Source: Berkiella sp963829835 (GTDB lineage: Bacteria > Pseudomonadota > Gammaproteobacteria > Berkiellales > Berkiellaceae). Taken from it: DNA of 64,000 bases. Position 1 is the first letter of the stretch. Each line of letters opens with the position of its first letter. Below the pieces are notes generated by a model. It worked only from the letters and a program-made list of their open reading frames with translations. It had not been told where the DNA came from and ran no database searches. The translations under genes were made by a program, and so were the position numbers. This document shows, one piece after another, positions 35,508 to 42,957 of this stretch. Location: assembly GCA_963829835.1 (NCBI GenBank), contig CAWHKC010000004.1, positions 682,001-746,000 of the forward strand, in the 5' to 3' direction.

Positions 35508-36065
35508 ATGAAATCGCTAGTATTAGGATTATTAATGACATGTGTGCCAGTGTGCTTTGCTTCTAGCAATCCAGCACAGCCACAAACATTGCAACAACAA
35601 CCAGTTCAACACTATAAGCAAACGAAGGAACAAGCTGTTAAACAACCACAATCACAGCAAAACACCGTGAGAGTTCAACAAGCGCAAGCACAACCACAGG
35701 TCCAAGGCTCAACAAGAGTTCTTAAACCACAGCTGGCACAAGGCACAACGGTCGTCCAACAAAAACAGACGCCCTCAAAAAAACACAAAAGAGTTGTGGT
35801 CACTAAAAGTGCTAGACAACCTGTTGTAGAACATCACCGTGTTTATCATCACAAACAACCAAGACGTGTTGTTGTGCGCAGAATACCAAAGCATCCTCCT
35901 CAGGTTGTTCGGATCGAGAGACATCACGTCGCTCCTCCCCCTATCGTTCGCCATTATGAATATGATGAATATGATGAATACATTGAACCCAGAAGAGTGG
36001 TAGTGGTTCGTCCTGCTCCTCGTCCGGCTCCAGTACAGCTGCACTTTGGCTACATGTTAGGCTAA
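35508..36065 (+). CDS. Exported Gln/His/Arg/Val-rich low-complexity protein
   Basis: 185 residues with a signal peptide (1-19, CFA). Mature part: Gln-rich first half, then a basic His/Arg/Pro/Val region with repeats such as RVVVRR, PPQVVRIERHH and a tyrosine-rich EYDEYDEY patch. It ends LHFGYMLG, which resembles the last strand of small outer-membrane or glycine-rich envelope proteins. AGGGGA ribosome site. Unknown family; metal or polyanion binding is a guess. Confidence 0.68.
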   Translation: MKSLVLGLLMTCVPVCFASSNPAQPQTLQQQPVQHYKQTKEQAVKQPQSQQNTVRVQQAQAQPQVQGSTRVLKPQLAQGTTVVQQKQTPSKKHKRVVVTKSARQPVVEHHRVYHHKQPRRVVVRRIPKHPPQVVRIERHHVAPPPIVRHYEYDEYDEYIEPRRVVVVRPAPRPAPVQLHFGYMLG

Positions 36066-36073
36066 AACTCTTC

Positions 36074-36182
36074 CCACTTTGATTTTATGCTTCGTTGTCT
36101 ACGGTCCCTCTCAATAGTCATGTACTAAGATGTACACTCCTATTGCTCGGGACCTTGACGCCTTGCCTAAAAGCCAAAGTGG
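36074..36182. repeat. Structured repeat element, copy B
   Basis: Inverted relative to copy A. Read on the minus strand its central hairpin is CAATAG-GAG-TGTAC-(ATCTTA)-GTACA-TGA-CTATTG, with the same 6-3-5-6-5-3-6 layout as copy A. Outer CCACTTTG/CAAAGTGG, TTTTA/TAAAA and a GGTCCC/GGGACC helix close it. It lies directly after the gene ending at 36065 and may also act as a transcript end. Confidence 0.8.
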
Positions 36183-36323
36183 TTGAGTTTACTTAGGGGC
36201 GGTATGTCTCATTTTTTGCGTGTATTTACATTTTTACATTACCCTTCATTTGTTAAATTACCCCTTCCATCGGCCTTAAAACTAAGTTACAATCATGGCT
36301 AAATTCAAGGTTAGGGTATTTGT

Positions 36324-36692
36324 ATGAGTGAAGTATTTGTAAAAAGGTTAACTTTTACGCCGCTTTATCGACTGCTTGAGCGTGCCAGAGCAAAACAACA
36401 GCTTCAACTTTTGGTTGATCTGCAAACCTTGCTCCAAGAAGCCAGAGCAGGGCGTGAGTATAATGTGGCACAGGCACTAAGGCCTATTCTAGATACGAAT
36501 GGAAACAGCGCGATCCCTATTCTCTATGGCATGCAGATCCCACTTGAAATACGTATGAGATGGCGCCGAGTTGGTATCGATATTGACTCTGATAATGAAG
36601 TATTTGAGCTTCTTGCAAGATATAATCCTCGACTCTCCGAGCAATTCGATTTGAATGAGAGCCCCTCGATTAAGTACAGAATGACTGGCTAA
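36324..36692 (+). CDS. Hypothetical protein, 122 residues
   Basis: A soluble, arginine- and leucine-rich protein, probably all helical, not recognised. N-terminal half has LLERARAKQQLQLLVDLQTLLQEARAG; then PIPILYGMQIPLEIR-like and an acidic GIDIDSDNEVFELL. No signal peptide. Weak ribosome site (AGGGTATTTGT). Single gene with its own upstream region. Confidence 0.6.
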   Translation: MSEVFVKRLTFTPLYRLLERARAKQQLQLLVDLQTLLQEARAGREYNVAQALRPILDTNGNSAIPILYGMQIPLEIRMRWRRVGIDIDSDNEVFELLARYNPRLSEQFDLNESPSIKYRMTG

Positions 36693-36709
36693 AAGCCAGT
36701 CTTTCCTAG

Positions 36710-36976
36710 TTAAAATCCAATGCCAAATACAACGCTCTGTATACCATGATGACGATGCTTTGAGTGGTGTGAACCAGCAATAACAATACCACCTTGTGGT
36801 TGAACTAATATCACAGCTTGATTTGAATGACGACGATGATGATGGTGTTTATGACCATGATGATGATGTTTTGTATGATAATGATGTACATGCGTAACAT
36901 GATGATGGTGATGGGTAGCAGCCATGGTCACCGTCGAAAAACTCATTAACAGACCTAATAAAACTAATGCTCTCAT
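36710..36976 (-). CDS. Small exported histidine-rich protein
   Basis: 88 residues. Signal peptide 1-19, then a mature part in which about 40 percent of residues are histidine, in runs such as THHHHHVTHVHHYHTKHHHH. The C-terminal part is glycine/valine-rich. A periplasmic Zn/Ni/Cu buffer is plausible from composition alone. Confidence 0.72.
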   Translation of the reverse strand: MRALVLLGLLMSFSTVTMAATHHHHHVTHVHHYHTKHHHHGHKHHHHRRHSNQAVILVQPQGGIVIAGSHHSKHRHHGIQSVVFGIGF

Positions 36977-37166
36977 ACCATAACTCCCAAGTTTAAAATC
37001 AATTCAATAATGCAATGAAGAGATATTATCCTGGCATTTACAGACATTCTATTAATTCCAGATGACGTGACATAACCAGTTGACCAATAGAAAGCCGTGT
37101 ATGCTCGCCTTTTTGAAAGCATCAAATCCGCCTTTTTCTACGTTAAATAATCTATAGTAATATGAT

Positions 37167-37183
37167 GTATTCCCTTGTAATAC
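37167..37183. promoter_or_regulatory. Candidate operator of the toxin-antitoxin operon
   Basis: GTATT and AATAC half-sites with seven bases between, close to a TATAG-type -10 and 15 bases before the antitoxin ATG. Ribbon-helix-helix antitoxins usually repress their own promoter from such sites. Confidence 0.35.
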
Positions 37184-37197
37184 GGTATAGATAAACA

Positions 37198-37455
37198 ATG
37201 CCATCTGCAAAGAAAATAAGCTTTGATATTGATGCAAAATCATTGAAAAAACTCGATGAAGTAGCCGTTATTGCGGACAGACCAAGGGCTTATATTTTGA
37301 ACGAATTAGTGAATGATTTCCTAGATGATTTAGCAGGTTTTTACATTGCCTCTCACCGTCTTAAAAATACGCCTGAAAGCGAATATGCACCCATTGGTAA
37401 AGCTTGGGAAATGGTCCAACAAAAACGTGAAGGTCATAAAGATGAGAAAAGGTAG
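37198..37455 (+). CDS. Ribbon-helix-helix antitoxin
   Basis: 85 residues. The N terminus KKISFDIDAKSLKKLDEVAVIADRPRAYILNELVNDFL is a CopG/MetJ-type beta strand followed by two helices. The C-terminal acidic/polar tail would wrap the toxin. It lies six bases before the toxin gene. Resembles the DNA-binding antitoxins of ParE/RelE systems. Confidence 0.82.
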   Translation: MPSAKKISFDIDAKSLKKLDEVAVIADRPRAYILNELVNDFLDDLAGFYIASHRLKNTPESEYAPIGKAWEMVQQKREGHKDEKR

Positions 37456-37461
37456 TGAATA

Positions 37462-37788
37462 ATGTGGGATATTCAAATTCAACCTGAAGTCATCCGAAGT
37501 TTTAAGCGCTTAACCAAAGACTCACGTAAAACGTTGTTTCTATTCTTAAACGATTACTTACCCAAAGATCTCACCAGAGCAAAGCTAAAGCAAGCAAAAA
37601 TCAAAGAGCTAAAAGGTATCCATTTGTTTCCCAAAGAAACTGATCAAGGCATGATTCATTTGTTCACTCAAATTGATTTTACAACCAGATCAATAAAAGT
37701 GCTCCATCTAGCCATACGAAATAACTCTTATGACAAAGCTAGAAGGAAACTATTAAAGCGCAAAGCTAAAAACGTAAAACCTGAATAA
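37462..37788 (+). CDS. RelE/ParE-like toxin
   Basis: 108 residues, basic. The order of predicted elements (IQPEVIRSFKRL, helix KTLFLFLNDYL, KIKELKGIHLFP, IDFTTRSIKVLHLAIR) follows the RelE/HigB fold, and the end is lysine-rich. A gyrase (ParE) versus mRNA (RelE) target cannot be decided. Follows its antitoxin. Confidence 0.78.
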   Translation: MWDIQIQPEVIRSFKRLTKDSRKTLFLFLNDYLPKDLTRAKLKQAKIKELKGIHLFPKETDQGMIHLFTQIDFTTRSIKVLHLAIRNNSYDKARRKLLKRKAKNVKPE

Positions 37789-37968
37789 GAACCAATATTT
37801 TGAACACCCTAAACTGGAAATTGAAGGTTCGAGAGCTCCAAAGCATGCTTTACCATAACTCTCGGCACATATCCTTGTTTTCTAACAAAATAATTCCCGC
37901 ACAAAATAGACCATACCGTGGTATAATACAGGTCGGCTTTCGCGTATAGGGCAAATTGGGGGCAAAGA

Positions 37969-38739
37969 ATGAGATTAGGGTGCTTGTTGCTTGGGCTATG
38001 CATCATGACTGCGGGCTATGCGGCTCAAAACGATATTGTCCTTATCGCAGACAAGCGTATCACATCTATCCCGATAACCGATAATCATGAAGAAATGATT
38101 AATCTTACCCAGCAAAAAGAAATTGCCTATGGTCCCTCCCCGGAGATGGCTGGAAACAAAGATTATACCATGGTGCGAAAATCAGTTTATGAAAAGCTCA
38201 AAAAGGCACAATCTTTGTTACCCAAAGAGGTAAAGCTCAGCGTCTATGAAGGCTATCGCAGTATTGATACCCAAGAAAAACTTTTTCATTTGTATTATGA
38301 AAAGATTAAAGCTGAACATCCAAAATTATCTGATGATGAAATATTTGCTGAAACTTCCAAATTAATTGTTCCTATCAAAAATCAAGATGGCTCACCCAAT
38401 ATCCCCCCTGAAGCCACAGGTGGTGCCGTATCGGTTTATTTAATCGATAAAAATGGGTTACCAGTGGATATGGGATTCTCGCCTAAAGATTGGTTAAATG
38501 ATCCCAGTGGCAAGTTATCCCGAACTTTCTCAGATAGCATCACCATCGAGGCGCAGCATTATCGAGATATCATGTCGGATGCAATGAGAACGGCAGGTTT
38601 TGTAAACTATCCCCCCTTATATTGGCATTGGTCATATGGCGATCAATATTGGGCGTATCAAACCAATCAGCCGAATGCAATTTATGGTGTTTGGGATCCT
38701 AAAAATATTGAGAAAAGTACTGGAGATGTAAAAAACTAA
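37969..38739 (+). CDS. VanX-like (M15D) exported protein with altered zinc site, paralogue 1
   Basis: 256 residues with a signal peptide (1-18). D-Ala-D-Ala dipeptidase fold: KLSVYEGYRS, the TGGAV block and YWHW. In VanX the zinc ligands are His and Asp seven residues apart plus a His after a catalytic Glu (EWWH). Here these are Glu148, Ser155, Leu217 and His220, so only the last His is kept. GFSPKDW follows as in the family. Probably not a classical dipeptidase. Linked to a hydrolase by a one-base overlap and duplicated at 39557. Confidence 0.75.
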   Translation: MRLGCLLLGLCIMTAGYAAQNDIVLIADKRITSIPITDNHEEMINLTQQKEIAYGPSPEMAGNKDYTMVRKSVYEKLKKAQSLLPKEVKLSVYEGYRSIDTQEKLFHLYYEKIKAEHPKLSDDEIFAETSKLIVPIKNQDGSPNIPPEATGGAVSVYLIDKNGLPVDMGFSPKDWLNDPSGKLSRTFSDSITIEAQHYRDIMSDAMRTAGFVNYPPLYWHWSYGDQYWAYQTNQPNAIYGVWDPKNIEKSTGDVKN

Positions 38740-39539
38740 TGACGAATAATGTTAATCTGTATGGGAAAGAACCCTACAAAATCGCGGTTATACATGGCGG
38801 TCCTGGAGCTCCAGGAGAAATGGCGCCTGTTGCCAAAGAGCTTTCCAAAAATTTTGGTGTGCTCGAACCTTTACAAACCAAAGCATCCATTGCTGAGCAG
38901 ATTGAAGAATTAAAACAAGTGCTAAAAGCACATGCTCAAACACCGGTGACTTTAGTTGGTTTTTCTTGGGGAGCCATCCTCAGTTACCTATTCACCGCAA
39001 GCAATCCGACATTAGTGAAAAAACTTATTCTTGTGAGTAGCGCAGTTTTCGAAGAAAAATACGCCATGAATATTATGAGTACACGCATGTCACGGCTTTC
39101 CGATGATGATAATCTTCACGTGACTGCTCTTTTAAAAATGCTCAGCGACCCTAATAATACTGAAAAAAACAAAACGCTATCGATGCTTGGGGGCTTTCTT
39201 GCTAAGGCAGATTCATACGACCTTATTACAGATAGTGAAAATGAGGAAGTCAAAAGCTTGGTGGGCTCTCAATTCCATATTTACGAAAACGTTTGGAATG
39301 AAGCAAGAGATCTTAGGAGCAGTGGCAAATTATTAGCCCTTGGGAAAAAAATCCTCTGTCCTATCGTTGCCATTCATGGTGACTATGATCCACACCCTCC
39401 TCAAGGGGTTAGCACGCCTCTGACAAAAGTGATCAAGCACTTTAAATTTATTTTACTTAAAAATTGTGGTCATTTACCTTGGCTTGAAAAACAAGCTAAA
39501 GATAAATTCTTTGATGTATTAAAAAAGGAATTAGTATAA
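38739..39539 (+). CDS. Alpha/beta hydrolase
   Basis: 266 residues, cytoplasmic. Proline-iminopeptidase-like N terminus VIHGGPGAPGE, nucleophile elbow GFSWGA (Ser in the Gx S xG context), acid in HGDYDPH and catalytic His in NCGHLPWLEK. Its ATG overlaps the TAA of the VanX-like gene, and it is followed by the second VanX-like gene after 17 bases, so the three form one operon. Substrate unknown; a peptide or amide is possible. Confidence 0.85.
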   Translation: MTNNVNLYGKEPYKIAVIHGGPGAPGEMAPVAKELSKNFGVLEPLQTKASIAEQIEELKQVLKAHAQTPVTLVGFSWGAILSYLFTASNPTLVKKLILVSSAVFEEKYAMNIMSTRMSRLSDDDNLHVTALLKMLSDPNNTEKNKTLSMLGGFLAKADSYDLITDSENEEVKSLVGSQFHIYENVWNEARDLRSSGKLLALGKKILCPIVAIHGDYDPHPPQGVSTPLTKVIKHFKFILLKNCGHLPWLEKQAKDKFFDVLKKELV

Positions 39540-39556
39540 ACACATAGGAGTGAATT

Positions 39557-40291
39557 ATGAAAAGAATGTGGATTTTGCTTTGTATGAGCTTGACATTTTC
39601 ATGTTATGCTTATGAAAATTACACTTATATTGCCGAGCATGATGTCACTTCTATTCCTGTAAAAAATATTAACGAAGAAATGATCGATCTAACACAGCAA
39701 AAAGATATCGCCTATGGACCTCCTCCCGAATATCCCAATAACAAAGAATATACCTGGGTAAGAAAGTCTGTTTATGAAAAGCTCAAAGTCGCGCAAGCAA
39801 AATTGCCCTATGGCTTAAAACTATGTGTGCATGAAGGTTATCGTAAACTGGGATTACAAGAACATCTCTTTAGAGTACATTTTCAACATTTACAATCATC
39901 AAATCCTAACTATAGATATGAACACATTTTTCATGAAGCGACAAAATTAATCGCACCTGCCAGAAAGTTAGATGGAACTGAAAATATTGCCCCTCAATTA
40001 ACGGGCGCTGCTGTTGCTGTTTATTTAATTGACGATCAAGGTAAACCCGTGGATATGGGTATTGCCCCTAAAGATTGGTTAAGAGATACAGATGGTTCAT
40101 TATCGCGTACTTATTCCAGTAAAATCTCGCGCCAAGCACAAGAATATCGCTATATCATGGCTGATGCATTAAAGTCTGCGGGCTTTGTAAACTACCCTGC
40201 ACAGTATTGGCATTGGTCTTATGGTGATCAATATTGGGCTTATCAAACTCATCATGATTATGCCTTATTCGGTGTTTGGCAAAAATCCTAA
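39557..40291 (+). CDS. VanX-like (M15D) exported protein with altered zinc site, paralogue 2
   Basis: 244 residues, signal peptide 1-18, clearly a duplicate of the gene at 37969 (shared AYGPxPE, VRKSVYEKLK, VDMGxxPKDWL, FVNYPxxYWHWSYGDQYWAYQT). Positions of the VanX zinc ligands and catalytic Glu read Gln147, Ala154 and Gln216; only His219 remains. The substitutions differ from those in paralogue 1, so the site was lost before or independently in each. AGGAG ribosome site. Confidence 0.75.
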   Translation: MKRMWILLCMSLTFSCYAYENYTYIAEHDVTSIPVKNINEEMIDLTQQKDIAYGPPPEYPNNKEYTWVRKSVYEKLKVAQAKLPYGLKLCVHEGYRKLGLQEHLFRVHFQHLQSSNPNYRYEHIFHEATKLIAPARKLDGTENIAPQLTGAAVAVYLIDDQGKPVDMGIAPKDWLRDTDGSLSRTYSSKISRQAQEYRYIMADALKSAGFVNYPAQYWHWSYGDQYWAYQTHHDYALFGVWQKS

Positions 40292-40316
40292 CTTGCAGCG
40301 ACTATCCCAAATATCT

Positions 40317-40378
40317 ACTTGCCGCGACTTGTTCGCGGCATCCAGATCTGGATACCGCGGACAAGCCGCGGTACGTAG
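40317..40378. repeat. REP-like double palindrome, copy 2
   Basis: GCCGCGA-CTTGT-TCGCGGC (40321-40339), the palindrome CCAGATCTGG, and ACCGCGG-ACAAG-CCGCGGT (40354-40372), ending TACGTAG. It aligns over its whole length with 5312-5372. It lies between two convergent genes. Confidence 0.78.
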
Positions 40379-40380
40379 GA

Positions 40381-41349
40381 TTAAAGGGTTAATGCCTGCA
40401 CCCTCACAATCATTTCATCTATACTTGGTTCGGGTTCTTCCCTGTCACGTTTACAAATCGTCCGATAGTAAGTCAGAATATTTTTACATAATGTTTTACT
40501 TTTGATTTCACCCGGTCTACTTCGAACATCACCAAACAATATTCTATTGTCTTGACTCTCGGCACAATAGGGTACAACGCAGGCATCTTCAGCAACGGAA
40601 TGACCACTATCGACATAGACAAATGATAATTTTGTTTGGGGCAATAGATTTCTGTAAAATCTATCGAAATGCGCTTCATCATGACATCCCGATTTTTTGA
40701 TATCTTTAGGTACTGAATCTCTGGACCATGATATTTTAATCTGACAATGGTGAACTCTACGAAAATATTCTACTTGCGCGGTTTGTTGTTCGAAATAGTA
40801 TTTTTTATTAGTATCACCTTTGCGGATGGTGGTCACTAATTTATCATCGCATTTTTTCTCTTGAATGTTTGCAACAATAGCTTGATATTCAGGCATTTTT
40901 TCGATTGCTGAGGATAAATGAAAGTCAACCCTAGCCTCCATCCCCAGTTTTTTTACAAGCATTGACAGTTGGCGATAATATTCTGCTGCCAAACGCTGCG
41001 CCTGTTCAACATTGCCTTCAGACATCGTTTTATAGGCTAAATGATCGGCAATTAAGATATGAATTTTTGATTTTTTGCCCGCTGATGAATGCAGGGCCTC
41101 TGTTATTCTCCTGGCAACTAAAATCATATTCAAACAATCAATGGGTAACCCCTTTGAAAGGCCTTTGTTAGCTGAAATAAAACCAATGCCCATGAAAAGA
41201 TTAATTTCTGAACACTCTTCAATAGCAATATCATCTAGATATTTTCGGCATAATTCACTTGTTGCAATGATCTCTTTTAGTACTGTATCTGGCGATCTCG
41301 TCCAACTTTTTAATTCTCTACCTTCATTCCAAGGTGCTATATTCATCAT
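40381..41349 (-). CDS. Unknown protein with possible cyclodipeptide-synthase-like (HUP) fold
   Basis: 322 residues, soluble, not firmly recognised. The order of motifs recalls cyclodipeptide synthases: a strand-loop INLFMGIGFISANKG (about 50), a strand IHILIADHLAY, helix GNVEQAQRLAAEYYRQLSMLVKKLG and then HLSSAIEKMPEYQAI, close to the SLSELQETPEYRAV-type segment of AlbC. The CDPS serine motif GxSxxNS is not preserved, and a C-terminal ~80 residues are extra. Similarity is from memory and weak. It overlaps the upstream substrate-binding gene by four bases. Confidence 0.4.
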   Translation of the reverse strand: MMNIAPWNEGRELKSWTRSPDTVLKEIIATSELCRKYLDDIAIEECSEINLFMGIGFISANKGLSKGLPIDCLNMILVARRITEALHSSAGKKSKIHILIADHLAYKTMSEGNVEQAQRLAAEYYRQLSMLVKKLGMEARVDFHLSSAIEKMPEYQAIVANIQEKKCDDKLVTTIRKGDTNKKYYFEQQTAQVEYFRRVHHCQIKISWSRDSVPKDIKKSGCHDEAHFDRFYRNLLPQTKLSFVYVDSGHSVAEDACVVPYCAESQDNRILFGDVRSRPGEIKSKTLCKNILTYYRTICKRDREEPEPSIDEMIVRVQALTL

Positions 41350-42347
41350 GGCTTTTCTCCTTGAATTTGTGTTCCCTCAATGAGCAAATCAGCTTTCGCT
41401 AACAGTGATACTGGGATCTCCAAATGGATTTCTTTAACCATAGTCATATTAATGTATAGAGAATCCTTCATAGGGCTAGTGACAGGAATATTACCAGGAA
41501 GTTCACCTTCAAGAATTTGAACCACTTTTTTTCCTGCATCATGCCCAACGTCATATTGTGCAGATCCTAAAGCCAACGTTACCCCTCTTCGTACCGAATC
41601 TGGATCATAGGCGAATACAGGCACTTGATTTTCTTTAGCGATAGTAACTAGTTTCTCCAGGGCGGACCAAACCGTGTTATCTGAGGGAAGAATAAGAATA
41701 TCAACCTCGTTGATAATAGCGTTAACCGCTTGGGGAACATCTAAAGAATTTGAGATTGGCGCTTCAACAATTTTCAAGGAAGTTGCCTCTTTAATCCGTT
41801 GAACTGTTTTAGCAGAGTTAGCCTCTCCAGGATTATAAATAATACCGATTGATTTTGTTTGTGGTAATAGCTCACGCGCCAGATCAATCAGTTCCGCGAC
41901 GCGCGGGCTTTCCATGGTCCCTGTGACATCTAGACCCGGATGTTTGAGATCCTGTATCAGTTTTGCAGTAAGCGGATCAGTGACGCTTGCAAACACAATC
42001 GCATTATGATGTGTATTGGCAGCCATGATCGTTTGTGCTGACGTTGTTGAAATAGCAACAATGGCATCTGGTTGTAAATGGTTATATTGTTTGGCTATTT
42101 GGGTTGCGATACTCAAATTACCGTGCGGTGTTTGATAAATAATCTCTAAATTTTCACCTTCTTTATAACCACTTTCATTTAACGCATCTATCAGTCCTTG
42201 ACGCGCTTGGTTTAAAGAGGGGTGATCAACAATTTGCGTAATCGCAATTGTCTTATTTTCGTGTGAAGAGGTAGGACGTTTCGTGTTTAGCCATAGTGCT
42301 ATGCCTATGACGCAAACAACCAGTGAAATCAATACTCTTACATTCAT
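41346..42347 (-). CDS. ABC transporter substrate-binding protein (PF04392/TrpX-like)
   Basis: 333 residues. N-terminal signal/anchor (1-21) and a periplasmic two-lobed domain: IAITQIVDHPSLNQARQGL, VAISTTSAQTIMAAN, VFASVTDPLTAKLI, TKSIGIIYNPGEANS and VPVFAYDPDSVRRG are typical of the ABC_sub_bind family. No permease or ATPase gene is adjacent, which is unusual. GGAGAAACC ribosome site. Preceded by a terminator and a leader-peptide ORF, so expression is probably attenuated. Confidence 0.88.
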   Translation of the reverse strand: MNVRVLISLVVCVIGIALWLNTKRPTSSHENKTIAITQIVDHPSLNQARQGLIDALNESGYKEGENLEIIYQTPHGNLSIATQIAKQYNHLQPDAIVAISTTSAQTIMAANTHHNAIVFASVTDPLTAKLIQDLKHPGLDVTGTMESPRVAELIDLARELLPQTKSIGIIYNPGEANSAKTVQRIKEATSLKIVEAPISNSLDVPQAVNAIINEVDILILPSDNTVWSALEKLVTIAKENQVPVFAYDPDSVRRGVTLALGSAQYDVGHDAGKKVVQILEGELPGNIPVTSPMKDSLYINMTMVKEIHLEIPVSLLAKADLLIEGTQIQGEKP

Positions 42348-42365
42348 AAGGTTTCTCCTTTGGTT

Positions 42366-42386
42366 ATCCCAGCCCTGGTCTGGGAT
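42366..42386. other. Hairpin just upstream of the substrate-binding gene
   Basis: ATCCCAG and CTGGGAT pair around a seven-base loop. On the plus strand it is followed by seven T and could terminate. On the minus strand its CCCAG/CTGGG arms can also pair with the arms of the terminator at 42409-42429, offering alternative structures. Confidence 0.55.
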
Positions 42387-42398
42387 TTTTTTGTTACC

Positions 42399-42429
42399 AA
42401 AAGAAAAACCCCAGCTTTAAGAGCTGGGG
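42399..42429 (-). terminator. Intrinsic terminator in leader region (attenuator)
   Basis: Minus strand CCCCAGCT-CTTAA-AGCTGGGG, then TTTTTCTTTT. It lies after the leader ORF and before the substrate-binding gene. Its 5' arm is also complementary to AGCTGGG inside the last codons of the leader ORF (42454-42460). Confidence 0.85.
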
Positions 42430-42444
42430 AGTTTTTAAATTATC

Positions 42445-42525
42445 TTACACACACCCAGCTTCTTTGACTAAATGAATAGCTAAAATAAAAGAAGCTAAAT
42501 GAATGCGCACAAGCAAGCGATGCAT
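42445..42525 (-). CDS. Putative leader peptide, 26 residues
   Basis: Reads MHRLLVRIHLASFILAIHLV and then KEAGCV. Eleven of 26 residues are Leu, Ile or Val, and there are three His. The last codons contain AGCTGGG, exactly complementary to the terminator's 5' arm. This is the layout of ribosome-mediated attenuation: a ribosome that finishes covers the segment and allows the terminator; one stalled earlier leaves it free to pair with the terminator's 5' arm. Ribosome site is weak (AAGAG). The signal amino acid would be a branched-chain one, which is inference. Confidence 0.55.
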   Translation of the reverse strand: MHRLLVRIHLASFILAIHLVKEAGCV

Positions 42526-42957
42526 CTCTTGCGGAAAAACTGTCTGTACTGATTTTTTCAAACATGATGCTTGCCTAATATATTCATTGAATTTTTAACG
42601 TATAACAATTTTATTCAATATCACAATTCAAAATAGATAAAATTGATAATCTAAAAGACTAACGGTCTTAATCTTGGATTTATCAATGGTTTTTTGAGAG
42701 TTGCAGATTGTTACCTTGCCAGGTCTTTAGTATTTTTGCCCTAAGGGCAAAAGTAAAAATAAAAGCGATAAGACACTGCTGCCGCAAGGGATGCGGTTGA
42801 AGTGACTTGATAGGGCTGTAGGCTTTTTGTATTCATATTTTACTTTTAGCATAGCCAGTTAGCACAAGTCAAGGAAATCAGACCGGAGTTTTCCACCATT
42901 GTACAGAGGATAAGTTATTGATAGCATCAATCTAGATTGAAAACCCTGGTGATATCA
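42526..42957. other. Long intergenic region
   Basis: No protein gene seen. It should contain the minus-strand promoter for the leader ORF. TTTGCCCTAAGGGCAAA (42736-42752) is a small palindrome, and CCGCA-AGGGA-TGCGG follows near 42782. The stretch from about 42770 to 42830 looks less AT-rich than its flanks and ends GGGCTGTAGGCTTTTTG; a small RNA cannot be excluded. Confidence 0.35.

Noticed and set aside
42445..42525. Trp attenuator preceding a TrpX-like gene
   Set aside because: The leader peptide has no tryptophan codon, so a tryptophan signal is not supported; a branched-chain signal fits better.
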